Source of the DNA: Urophycis tenuis
Taxonomy: Eukaryota; Chordata; Actinopteri; Gadiformes; Phycidae
Reading direction: 5' to 3'
Assembly: GCA_036785325.1 (NCBI GenBank)
Contig: JAXIVH010000014.1
Coordinates: forward strand, 8,275,891-8,339,890
DNA: 64,000 nucleotides
Positions 13,495-41,632 of this stretch are shown piece after piece. The stretch's first letter is position 1, and each line of letters opens with the position of its first letter. The notes beneath the pieces are model-generated. The model was not told the DNA's origin and made no database searches. It saw only the letters and a list, made by a program, of their open reading frames with translations. The position numbers and the translations under genes are program-made.

Positions 13495-14426
13495 ATGAGT
13501 GTCATCCTCCCTTGCTTCTGATCCCTTAAGCCACTAAATGTGTTGTTTGTAGTTAGTTAGTATTTAGCTATTTTTACCTTCGTTGACGGCAAGGTTAGAG
13601 AACAAGAAGGTTATGGTTGCACTGTCTATATGAGTTTAGACAATAGCACAGGTAAGTTATTCCCTGGCCTGTAATAGCAGCTACAGGCTGTGTATGAGTG
13701 CACATATTTGTTGACATCTACAGTTACGTATATGAAAAAGCAATAAATAAACATTAATGTTAAAAAGCAAAAACAATATGAAACGACATTGAGTCAAACA
13801 TACAGGTTGTATATGCTAGTTTGCTCTTCGTTGACATAGTACATGAATAGAAATCCAATATTGTGGACACTATGTAATCCTACCCATACATTTCATATCT
13901 ACATTGAAATACAACCAGAGGAAGGTGCTGTTCACCTGTCTAAATAAACGAAGATGAATACCCCCACCGTATCTAACACACAACGTGTGCAGAAACCTTG
14001 TTATTGATCAATTTAATGCCACCATATTGTCAGGTGATTATTATGTCATGTCGACCTTGAGACTAAATATACATAGCGCTTAACGTTGCTCGCTTTCGAT
14101 GCAGTCAATCAAACGCAACAACAACAGAAAAAAACACGAGCGTATGGTGACCGTCTACATTTTGTTCCTATTTGATGTTCGCTGCCGGTGTAACACAGTG
14201 CCTCCCCTGCACACTAACCCCTCCAGCCATCCTCTGCAGTGAGACGACGTGTTGCAACCTGCCTTGGCTACCGTGCTTTCATCACCAAGGACAGCTCCCC
14301 TTGTTCGATTTCTTCAGTCATATCAGTAAAATTGAAAAAATATATATCTATACAGTTTAAGAAAACAATGACAGAGGCAAAAAATACACAAGAGTCGTAC
14401 TTACACTGTTCTGCCTTCGTAGACAT
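758..14426 (-). CDS. unc79: UNC79, NALCN channel complex subunit (N-terminal 589 codons, partial)
   Basis: UNC79 is a large HEAT/ARM-like scaffold of the neuronal sodium-leak channel complex (NALCN, UNC80, FAM155A) that sets resting excitability. The predicted protein follows the vertebrate N-terminus almost residue for residue, starting MSTKAEQFASKIRYLQEYHN and reaching the segment ending PKPVEFAR. Coding exons in gene order: 14405-14426, 12910-13030, 9369-9682, 8048-8218, 7410-7505, 7132-7187, 6747-6876, 6579-6643, 5445-5533, 5045-5085, 4779-4807, 2854-3083, 1654-1825, 758-988. All introns are GT-AG, all phases agree, and the total is 1767 nt (589 codons) with no stop. The start ATG at 14426-14424 matches the family N-terminus. 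The full protein is about 2600 residues, so roughly three quarters lies outside the window. Residues 346-416 are rich in Cys and His. Exon edges are read by eye; the 9682 and 3083 boundaries are the least certain by a few bases. Confidence 0.95.
1293..1405. repeat. AT-rich dinucleotide tract with a 10-bp perfect inverted repeat
   Basis: This is a (TA)n-type low-complexity stretch in an unc79 intron. Within it, 1342-1351 and 1353-1362 form a perfect 10-bp inverted repeat around a single A, so a small cruciform is possible. No gene is seen here. Confidence 0.8.
1830..2680. repeat. About 850-bp (GA)n/(CT)n satellite-like array
   Basis: The purine-rich strand is the plus strand. It is almost pure GA, broken by recurring variant blocks such as GATGGATTGAGGAG (2175 and 2410) and GTGAGGGAGAGAAGG (2091 and 2330). 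This gives a second-order period near 235-239 bp. The array fills most of the intron between unc79 exons 12 and 13. On the transcribed minus strand it is a giant pyrimidine tract ending directly at the exon 13 acceptor. Long open frames inside it (RERERE, LSLSLS) are repeat artefacts. Confidence 0.95.
3090..3440. repeat. Purine-rich GGGAGGA/GA tract with a G19 run
   Basis: This is a degenerate GGGAGAGAGGAGGAT-type tract on the plus strand, with a G homopolymer at 3138-3156. On the unc79 (minus) strand it is C/T-rich and sits immediately upstream of the acceptor of exon 12 (2854-3083), where it acts as, or has grown from, the polypyrimidine tract. Confidence 0.85.
6175..6266. repeat. Imperfect direct duplication, two copies of about 43-48 bp
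   Basis: The block CACATCCTGATGTGTTTACC through GTTTGAACTCGC is followed directly by a diverged copy (CACATCCTGATGTATTTACC through GTTTGAACTCGG). It lies in the unc79 intron between exons 8 and 9. No function is apparent. Confidence 0.7.
7521..7595. repeat. (GA)n microsatellite next to unc79 exon 5 acceptor
   Basis: This is a near-perfect GA run on the plus strand. On the unc79 strand it reads CT and lies about 16 bp upstream of the acceptor of exon 5 (7410-7505). Confidence 0.95.
7670..7893. repeat. Compound (GT)n microsatellite, about 220 bp
   Basis: GT repeats are interrupted by GC, TT and GCGT variants. The tract is intronic in unc79, between exons 4 and 5. Open frames through it (VCVCVC, HTHTHT) are artefacts. 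Confidence 0.95.
8605..8880. mobile_element. MITE-like non-autonomous DNA element with about 24-bp terminal inverted repeats
   Basis: The left end GTAACACTTTAAAATAAGGG and the reverse complement of the right end GTAACACTTCACAATAAGGG match except at two positions and continue with TACA on both sides, giving a 276-bp element with no coding capacity. Its interior contains TTAGGG-like repeats (8694-8718) and a second GGTTAGGGTTA (about 8802-8812). No clear target-site duplication is visible. Very similar GTAACACTTTACAATAAGG ends are, from memory, abundant in teleost genomes. The superfamily is not assigned. It sits in the unc79 intron between exons 3 and 4. Confidence 0.75.
9300..9358. repeat. 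G-rich low-complexity tract
   Basis: GGGGGGTGTGGGGGG-type sequence lies just downstream (in gene direction) of the unc79 exon 3 donor. It has several runs of four or more G and so has G-quadruplex potential on the plus strand. Confidence 0.7.
9690..9765. repeat. G/GGT-rich tract upstream of unc79 exon 3
   Basis: GGTGGGGG-type repeats on the plus strand read as a C-rich pyrimidine tract on the unc79 strand and end next to the exon 3 acceptor. Confidence 0.75.
9766..12909 (-). other. unc79: unc79 intron 2
   Basis: This is about 3.1 kb of intron. It contains a G19 run at 10622-10640, an ACATAC-rich tract at roughly 11210-11420 and otherwise unique-looking AT-rich sequence. I see no exon or recognisable element on either strand. 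Confidence 0.6.
13358..13495. repeat. (GT)n microsatellite, about 138 bp
   Basis: GT repeats are uninterrupted up to about 13450, then mixed with GCGTGTGCATG variants. The tract lies in unc79 intron 1. Confidence 0.97.
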
Positions 14427-16689
<2,263 letters not shown>

Positions 16690-16690
<1 letters not shown>

Positions 16691-17079
16691 GTAGAGAGCG
16701 CCCGAGAGCTTCTGATTGGAGGCGAACCACCAGGCCTCCGGCGAGTCAGCAGCACTGGACCAGGCCATAACATCCACCCAGCCGAGCGCTGGGGTACCGC
16801 ACCGAATCCAGAATTAAACGCTTTATCGAGAATTACTTTGAAAATACGGAAAATCGACCTGAAAGTCAACGAAACTGGACATGAAAGCCGATAACTAACG
16901 CTAGTCGGTCGTGGTGGTTGACGTCGACCCGTGCGTATTGAACGGAGTTGGAAAAAGAAGGTGTTGAGCTAGGTTTTTTTCTTTCTGCCAGGGACAACTT
17001 GGGTCGTGTGAACTGGGAACACTGTCGAACCTGGAGGGATACGGACCAGAACAATGGATTTAAGACTGTCGAATCTAAG
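16690..17079 (+). other. btbd7: Probable noncoding first exon of btbd7 (5'UTR)
   Basis: A strong donor (CTAAG then GTAAATA) at 17079/17080 follows GC-richer sequence and lies upstream of the coding exon that starts at 22502. Vertebrate BTBD7 has an untranslated first exon, so this is the best candidate. The left limit is a guess. An ATG at 17054 would open a short upstream frame that ends after splicing into exon 2. Confidence 0.35.
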
Positions 17080-20000
17080 GTAAATACGGATGAAAGTCTA
17101 CTTTTCAACAGTTATGTTGGCTGTGACTTGAATGAAACGCCTGCGTCGCCCTGGTCCACGAACAGCACTAAGCTACCCTAGCCTGTTGAGACCATGCTAC
17201 TAATCACAGAGCTGTTGTCAATACCTCACTGCACTAAGGTTCTGCTGCATGTCTGGGCGAACCGTGTGTATTCCATAGGCTTTAAAGCAAGCATGCAACT
17301 TGGCTGTTGTCTTTAAACACTTTAATTGAGGTTACAACTGTGGAATAATAGCCTACAAACGTAAGTAGCCCACAGACAATAGCTCCGCGGTCGTAACTCT
17401 GCTCGCACCGTCTCCGTTATATGTTAGGTGTTGTATGTAGCAGAAACACGTAATACTTATTACCTCTGTGTTTCTTTGTGAGTGTAACAATGAGGCACGG
17501 CTACGTTTAGAATGCGTTTTAATGTGGATGTTTGTGTGGCGAACAGCGGCTGTGCTACTACTGTCCTCGTAGCTAACCTAGTTGGTGGCAACAGTGTGGC
17601 GTGTCATTTTACATGTAACACCGGGGAAGGATTTCTGCTAACGTTACTGCTGTTTAACACGACGTCCAGTAGATCTACATGTCCAATGTCGATACGTTCA
17701 GTCTATAAAACCCTAGTCCACCTAACTTACTTTTCGGGTTAAAATAAATAATTATCTGTTATCTGTATGTGTTATGGCAAAATACATTTTGATTAGTCTC
17801 TTACTTCTAGTACACAGTGTGGGTTGTCTCTTACTCCTAGCACTGACGGTGTACAATGTATGCTACGTTACGCCTTCAGGTATGTTCCTTCCAGTGATTG
17901 GGGATCACATGCCGAGCCCCTTTAATGTTATGGTTTGGGTATTCTGAAAGGCATTCTGTGTAGGATTAGCATTCTGCTCCAACTGTCCTCCTTTTGACCC
18001 TTCTTTCATTTTACGTGTGGGCTTTATTGACGGTTTAGCGTTTTAGTTAAGAGCTGTTGATTGTTTACTACGTTTGCCCTGAGATTTAATGTATACTCAG
18101 GTCACCAGTTTGCGAATGCACCCCCCAGCGTATGCTCATTGTCTCTTTGCAATAGTATGACATAATCATATGTAATTATTGCAGCACCATGCTCAAGAGT
18201 GTGTAATGTTGTGCATGGGCTTTGTGTTTGTAAGTCCTTGCCTTGGAGTACCTGCGTGACATGGACTTTGACCTGATCACTGTTTACACTGGTCAACTGG
18301 CTAGAGGATCATTTAAAGGGCCCAATAAATTAGTAGCCATTCTGCTGTAATGCAGTTTAATTTAGATGGTTGTTTATTTATGAACAAACCTATGTACAGT
18401 GATTGTTTTGAAGTTGACCTGAAGCACCTGCATCATGCATTTATCACAATTATGTGAACGTATCATCAACAGTGGGTGGTAACTGGCAGAGTCCCTTATT
18501 TGTCAGAGAAATAAGTCAAATGCAGCACCATGATCCCATATTGGCTGACACATGATAGTTAATCCGGAGGCTCTCTCACGCTATGAGTCATCATAGTGAC
18601 ATTCACACTTTTGTTGCCTTTTTCATTTCAGTGTGGTTGTGTTTTCTAGCCTGTTCTTTTTGATAGTTGTCTGTTAGCTCTCCTGACAAGGGTCTCTAAT
18701 CAGTTGAATGGCTGGAAGCATGAACTGATTGGCCTGATTGGCTGTAGCATAGCAGAGGTAAGCAGTGGGTTTGACCGGAGCTTTATCTCCAGCTATCTGC
18801 TCAGACGTGCGTTGACATCATTTTTATTTTAGAGGGGCTGATTGATTATATTTTCGTTGAGACTCGTATTCCACTCAGCCTGCCCTCTGCGGGCTCCACG
18901 CAGACATGAGTCAATACTATAGAGGTCACTCTCAGAATGTCCTGCTCTCCGAACCTCTTCCTCACTGCCTCACTGCTTGTTATCAACATAAAAGGCATTT
19001 GGTTGCATGAAATAGTCATGCAGTCATTATAACAGCCGACAATAAAATGTGTTCCTGTTTGGCTTACAGACAGTTATTTTTTAGAGCAGAAACCAAGGGA
19101 GTTGTTGTTAGCGTTCGCCTGCCACTGTTGTATCGAATGGGAGCCGTCTTTAATAATTGATTAATGGTTGTGGTATTGTTAATGAATGGGTAATGTTGTT
19201 AACATGGGACAATCGGCAAGTAACTCTTCAATAATATGTATTAAGTTGAGCATTATAAATAGGGTATAGAAATAAAATCGGTTATTTTCACATTTATATC
19301 GGCTCAGGCACTTTGGAAAACCTGTGTTGTGTTGTTTTATCTGGAAAACATGATGGTTAATTATTGGTCTTGTATGCTGTGCTGCTTGTTCAGGCTGGTA
19401 CATATTGTGACACCACCAGGGTGTTTGCTATTCCTGAACAGATAAGGTGCTGTGTCACTGTCCCGAACAGACTGGATGGTGGAGGCAGGGGAATTTCATC
19501 ATTTCATTCAGGGCATGTTTAGTAGGCCAGGAGCAATCGGAGCACACTGGGTTTTTTGTGGCCAATGACAATATGTCTTTGTGTCGGAGAGAAGCCATAG
19601 TTATGAGGACAGGTTTGGACTGCGTTCTTCATGTCTTTTCTCCTTTCATTCCCTTTTATTCTAATGCATAAATGATTGATGTGTGTGTGCGTGATAATAA
19701 GCCCAGTAGTTAAAAAGTTCTGTCTCTAAAACGGATGAAGAATCCATAGGTTTAAATTCTAGGTGCTTGTTTTGAATTCAGATGGTCTCTGCAAGTCTTT
19801 CCATATTGATTGCTACCTTTTTGATAGTTCTTGTGGTTCTCCCTGTGCGTGCAGGCCATGGTGGTGGGCACCGGTAGCCATGCTGTTCGTGGGTAATGGG
19901 GTGAGGCTAGGGCTTTGGGTTTTAAAAGACGTGGATGTGGAAGAAGACCCAGGTTGCTTGGCTTTTCCCTCCTTGCTGCCAGTGATGAAGAAATCCATAT

Positions 20001-20685
20001 AAATGATTGATAAAGTTACTTGACTGTCATTTGAATAATACATCGGCCCCTGTTCCTGTGCCAAGCGCTTTTGTATGGTAATGTGCTGCCAAGACCGGCG
20101 CTCTGTCTGTTGTACCCCTGCATGTGGCTGATTTAAATACAATGATCCGGTCGAATGAAGTAAGGCCGGGACTGTAGTTTTTGTCTGTGTGTGTGTGTGT
20201 GTGTGTGCTCGTATGCGTGCGTGCCTGTGTGTGTGCGTGCATGCCTGTGTGTGTGTGCGTGCCCGCGTGTGTGTGCCCGCCAGAGAGGACGACGGAGATG
20301 GGTGGGGGGCGGGCCACGTGGAGACATGTAGCCTTTCTCCTGTCACCTCTCATTAGCAGCACATACTCCAGCCGGGCTGACCTCGGCCTCCCTGGTCTAT
20401 GGCGGTGCGCTCCTCCGCAGCCACCCCTGAACCCAACGGGCCGGCGCGCTCTCATTTCAGCCCACAGAGAAAGTCTCTCCTCTCCCAGCCATGAGGAGTT
20501 TACGTTTGATGTGTCTTGTTGAGCAGCAGCAGCAGCAGCAGTGGCCGCTAGTGCTTGGGTCTCAAGGAAATGGCTGTCCTAAATTAGGCTTCTCAAAATT
20601 CTGCACTGCAGCTGAAGTTGAACTTCCCTTCATTTGAGTGTTGTTAAGTCTGTTGTTCTTCGTACCAGTTTTCCGAGTTTGTTAT

Positions 20686-20779
20686 CTGATGTGATGGTTG
20701 CGTGTTCTCCAAAATTGTTTAACTGATGTGACGGTTGTGTGTTCTCCGAAATTGTTTAACTGATGTGATGGTTGCGTGT
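20686..20779. repeat. 37-bp tandem repeat, about 2.5 copies
   Basis: Units start at 20686, 20723 and 20760. Each begins CTGATGTGAYGGTTGYGTGT and ends AATTGTTTAA; the third copy is partial. Copies differ at a few positions. Confidence 0.85.
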
Positions 20780-20987
20780 CTTGTTGCCGATTCTGTGTCA
20801 TTCCTCATGGACCCCCCACCTACCCATCCACCCCCTCCCCGCCGTCTTCGTAGGCTAGGATATTACACCTCATGGGATTTAGTTTTTATATCTTGAGATA
20901 TTCAAATCCTGGTCCTAATTTGGTTCAGTCCAATCCTCCTCTATTAAGATGTGCTTATGTACGCGTCGGTCTAATAAAGTAAAGATT

Positions 20988-21108
<121 letters not shown>

Positions 21109-22501
21109 GAAGGGCTAATGAGGTGCATGAAGTAAGAGGCTGTGGTTTCCAATAGAACCCTTGGGAGGGTGCTTATAGTGCTGCTGTATGGTGGGCAGAC
21201 ACGCTGATTTACTATGTTGGCTTACAGAAACCACCAGTCTGAGATAGAGCAGATATGCCATCACACGAGAGGCCTCTGTCCAGCCACCCAGGCAGAGGCT
21301 GGGTGGCTGGCTGAGGGAAGCTGTAATACAGCTTACATGTAAGCATAAGGTTTTGGGGTTTTTTATTTTGATGTCCATTATTCTTTGTCTACAAGATTGG
21401 ACATGAGTCGAGATTGGTCTCTAAACGTGTTGAGTTGCTTGGCTTGAGGTTTACGTGAAAGGAAAAGCCTTTTTGATAGTTTAATCTGATTGTTGTCCGT
21501 AGTCTGCTGCTTAATTTACAACTCTTTTAGTAAATTAAGTTTTATCTGTGCATGTTCTAGCCTAGCCAAGCTACAATTCATTTCACATTCATCATGCGCT
21601 TACAAACGAGTACATCGAGTTTTCTAAGTAAGCCTGTAATGTGTGTTTGTTTTTTTAACATATTTTTCTGATGACAGAATATAGCCGTGGCGATATCTAG
21701 ATATTGCAGTCATTTGTCCTGTGGTAAAACGTATAGGCCTGTACTTTTTGTCGGTTTTGAACAATAACCAAGTTTTTCACTGTGTTCACTTCAGTCATGC
21801 TTCGAAGTATAAAACTGCTTATGTTCAGTCCTGAAATGAGCAGAACCACACAGTGTCTGAACATAGCAGGTTCAGAGCCGGGAGCTGAGCTGGCAAGGGC
21901 ACAGTGGGTGTCGGGGTAAATCGGGAGGTCGGGATGTAAAGAAGAAAAAAACGCTGTGTCGGAGGCTTGGAGGTGGGCTGGAGAGCTGGGAGGCAGAGTG
22001 GGTTTTGCTGGGTCGTTCCTTCACTCTCTCTCTCTCCCCTTCGCCGCCGTCACCATACATCTGCATTAGATTTGTTGTTGCCTGCCAGTCGGTGTTTCCT
22101 GAGGGCCGGGCAGAGGGAGTCTCTGTTAATTGAAGTCACTGTGGACGAGTGTCGGAGGCTAAACACACACTTTTCAGAGGAGGAAGGCCACACAAAAGGA
22201 GCTCTGTTGACTTGGGTTTCTTTCCTTTTTTAAGGCCTGTAAATATGTCGCAGTGGCCTATGATTAATGCCTCGTGCTCAAAATCAATGTGAGTGAAACA
22301 GTGGTAGTGATAGTGACGGATCCTCTCACGTTTGTCCCCACCCTCCACCGCTGCAGGTCATTCCTTTCAAATCCACTGTGATCTTGTCACGTTCTTCCTG
22401 TGAGGGGTACTGGGCAATGTACAAACCCCCCCCCGACCAATCCAATCACTTAGTGACTTAACCATCTCTTTCTCTCTTGTAACATTTTCTTCTGCCCTCA
22501 G

Positions 22502-22649
22502 GAATGGCAGGCTGGGCGGTGGGCTGTAAGCAGGCGTCAGAGGGCCGGAGCCTGTCTGCTGACAGCTGAGGATTGAGGAGCACGTTGCCTGGGCAGTATG
22601 ACTCGGCAGGAGGGGCGACCCCCACACCGCAAGTGAAGAGAACGCGAGG
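22502..22649 (+). promoter_or_regulatory. btbd7: btbd7 5' leader with two short upstream ORFs
   Basis: After the acceptor TTCTGCCCTCAG at 22490-22501, the leader carries an ATG at 22504 opening a 21-codon frame that stops before the main start. A second ATG near 22598 opens a 12-codon frame that also stops upstream of it. Both lie out of the main reading path and could damp translation of btbd7. The start at 22650 is chosen because MGAN is the conserved BTBD7 N-terminus. Confidence 0.55.
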
Positions 22650-38453
<15,804 letters not shown>

Positions 38454-38484
38454 CCCCAGTGGAGGGGCCAGGGGTTGAGGCGAC

Positions 38485-38508
38485 GGGGGGGGGGGGGGGG
38501 GGGGGGGG
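38485..38508 (+). repeat. G24 homopolymer in the btbd7 3'UTR
   Basis: Twenty-four consecutive G residues begin 31 nt after the stop codon on the mRNA sense strand. A run like this can form a very stable G-quadruplex in RNA and is also a common site of sequencing-length error. Confidence 0.9.
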
Positions 38509-41091
38509 AGGGGGGCGTCCCTCCTTTAGGTTTTTTTTTGTAACGGATGGCAAAGCACTAACGTGTGTGTGTGACTGTGTGCATGTATGTGTATGTCAGA
38601 GGAAAGGGAAAAAAAAGGCTTGTTGTTCATTTTGCTATTTATAGGTTGTGTCCTTCTGTCCTACCCCTGTGCACACTGAGCATTCCATCACACTGTCACA
38701 GTGAGGCACGCGTCAGTGCATTGGTTCAAGTTAAACAGCCACTTGGTGGAATTGAGCTGTCCACCTTGATCCTGCTGGTGTAGAACGTGAGGCTCTGTCG
38801 CAACAGATGGATGGATGTAGGGAGTCTATTTCTGATGGTAAAAGGTAGCCAGTAATACAGCTCCATAATGGACCGACTCGTTGACTGGAGACTCGCCACT
38901 GAGTCCCCTCTGTTGATTCCCTCAGCACGGAAGTAGAAGCTGGCTCGATATGAATGTTATGATAAGCAAGTTAGCAAAGCAAACGACACCGTCTGGCGCA
39001 GAGATAGCGTCAATTAGATATTATCCCATGTTACTTCCTTCACGATTAGTAATTCCATTTCCTCCAGTAGCATCCCTATAGCAACTCACCTGAGATGTGT
39101 TCCCTTCCCTGTGCCGGGGGGTCACCATCATGCAGCTGGCGGAGGCTAGGTCACATTAGGCCGGAATTGGATCGGCCAGGAAGTAGGTCACAAGGCAGAT
39201 GTCTTTCTGCGTTGTAATCGTGACCTGCTCCGACTAACCAGCAAGTCCTCCGAAGCCTGTCATTTCCCAAGCAGAACCCGGGTATTTGCAGAGAGGGGGG
39301 GGGGGGGTCACGCAGGTCTTACTGTCAAGTTCGTCGCCAATTGCGGTGGAATATAAAAGGGTACCATGGCAACGGACGCACCGTGGTGTTGGGGCGTTGG
39401 GCTTGTTTTAGCTGAACAGGTGTGGATGTGTCTTGTGTGCACGGACTGGTTTTGCACACGCAGGTGTTTAAACAATCTCCGTACTGTACACTCCCACGTA
39501 GTCAGGTCTGTATGTACATATCAGCGTTAGGCTCCGAGGTGTGAATCACAGGGCGACCAGAGTTCACTGGCCCTGCACTCGCGCTCTCCGGTTGGACAAT
39601 AGCATTCAACGATCAAATCCAAAGCCTTAATCAAATGCTTGGCTAATTGAGTGTAAGCAACTTTTTATTTGAGCTTATTAAGTATGATGTCATCCTCGCC
39701 ACCCCCTCCTACTGATGCGGTTATTCTGTTCACCGTGCGGCGAACACAGAAGCTTGACAATTCTTCTGCAATGGAGGAGGTGTGGGATTCACCAACCAAT
39801 TTATGTAAATATTTGCCTCAATACCGCCACCTCATGGCCAAGTCTGGACCTTCACATCCAGTGGATATGCTGTTGAAAAAAAATACTGTTAAGGAGCTAC
39901 CATAACTGTAGCAAAAGAAGCTGGCAAGTGCATACATTTTAGAAGAAAAAAATAACCTACAGCCAATGAAATATTTTATTTTACTACACACCACCTATGA
40001 CACATGAGGCGTCATTGCACTGTTGGAGCAACCCCTGTACGTTCAGCGAGAAGGAACAAAAATTATTTTTTTCTCCTGCTAATTGTTTTTTTTTTAAGAA
40101 CAAGTGTGAGTGACTGTCTGAAAGTTGGCCGACTGTATTTCCAGTGTACCGTTGATATTGTAAATAATCATTTAAGTTCCATCACCTTTTGATTGTTAAC
40201 GGTCCGTCACATTTTGGTGGTTGAAAGTCGGTGTTTGTACTGTAGTGGATGGCGCCCCGTACACCCTTCGTCTTCGTCAGTGAACCCTCACCGGGGAATG
40301 TGTGTTGTAAGTCATTAACGGCTGTGTCTGAGGATCTTCTCGTCTTGTTAAATGTTACACATTTTAGGGCCGCGTGTTCAATATTGTAGATGGTGTGTAT
40401 TAGTGTTTTTTTGTTTTCTAGGTGAATATTGTTCCTTTCCTTTTCCTTCCTTACTGTCTGAGTACTGGGAGTACGTAAAGGGTAGAGGATTAGTAGCTCT
40501 ATGCTTAGTGGTTATGAATTGGCCATGGAGGAGCAGGGGATGGGGGGGGGGGGGGGTGAAGAGAAATCATTTTTCCATTTAGCTTGCATCATGGGGAAAA
40601 AATGCAAAACTCCAGATTCTTCCCCATGTTCGCGTCGGGTAGTGTTTTCCTTTTCCAGGACAGTGTTCCCTTGAGCTAGAGAAGAGGTCCTCGTTCCGCT
40701 CTCCGCTGCAGAGAGGGCAGTGCCTTCCCCCGGCCACCGCCGGGCTTCTACATGGAGACGTGACTTTGATGTCTATGCAAGCCTTTTCTACCAGCTTAAC
40801 CAGCCTGCGTCAAGTAGTTCTTTAAACTCATGTAGCCCGTTCTGTGTAAATACTTTTATCATTTAGCACTTTTTTTTCTTTTTCTTTTTTTAAATTGAAC
40901 CACCTTGAACATGCGTGACGGCTTGTGTTGACTTTATAAAAAAAAAACAGGTACACCGGTACTTGTGTGGTATACAAATACACCTTTTTTTAGATTGATG
41001 TACCAAGTTGCATTTAGTTTCATGGAATCTATTTTTCTACTGTCACCTCACAAAAGGTGCTTAACAGTGGTAAATCCTGGCATCCTCAAAA

Positions 41092-41097
41092 AATAAA
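41092..41097 (+). terminator. btbd7: btbd7 poly(A) signal AATAAA
   Basis: A canonical AATAAA is followed by a TTTGTTATAATGG stretch. It is the last good plus-strand signal before the opposing ubr7 3' end. Confidence 0.65.
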
Positions 41098-41141
41098 CTG
41101 GTTTGTTATAATGGAGTTGGGTCATTTCACTTGGGTCTCTC

Positions 41142-41147
41142 TTTAAT
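41142..41147 (-). terminator. ubr7: ubr7 candidate poly(A) signal ATTAAA
   Basis: On the minus strand, ATTAAA (plus-strand TTTAAT) lies about 490 nt past the ubr7 stop codon. With cleavage 10-30 nt further on, the ubr7 mRNA would end close to, or overlap, the btbd7 3' end. Confidence 0.5.
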
Positions 41148-41632
41148 ACATTCAAAGCATGTACTTGGTTTGTTAGCAGGACATGTTTTAACCACGTTCA
41201 GCAATATTTCACATCAACGAGTGCAGAGTAAACAGTTTCTGCTTCCCCGCCAGTCAGCATCAATAAACCCAAATGTCACATACCACTAAGAGGAGCACTC
41301 AGCCCACTCCATGGGAAGTAACTCACACAGGGGAATGCAGACGGGTGTTTCCCAGCTGACCAAAACGCAGTGTTCTTGCATATTGGGCTGTCACGTTTCA
41401 AAGTATACTCAGGCAGATGTTGCAGAACCTTGCCCGTGAGTTTAAAAGCAAAAGTTAGTTACAAAAAAAAGTTACAAATTCAAGTATGAGTCATTCAAGG
41501 CAAGGTTGTCATTAACACACTTATTGATGCCAGTGCATTTGGCATCTCGGGAATCGCATTGGTAGCAGCACATTTGTCCCCACTGTATTTAGCAGGAAAG
41601 CACGGTCCCTCGCCAGCCGCCTTGCAGCGTCG

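Larger units (their letters stand above)
38454..41115 (+). other. btbd7: btbd7 3' untranslated region
   Basis: About 2.65 kb separates the TAA (38451-38453) from the first good poly(A) signal AATAAA at 41092-41097. It contains G homopolymers at 38485-38508 (24 G), 39295-39307 and about 40541-40556, and T-rich runs near 40085 and 40868. There is no conserved coding sequence. A few short open frames are chance. Confidence 0.7.
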
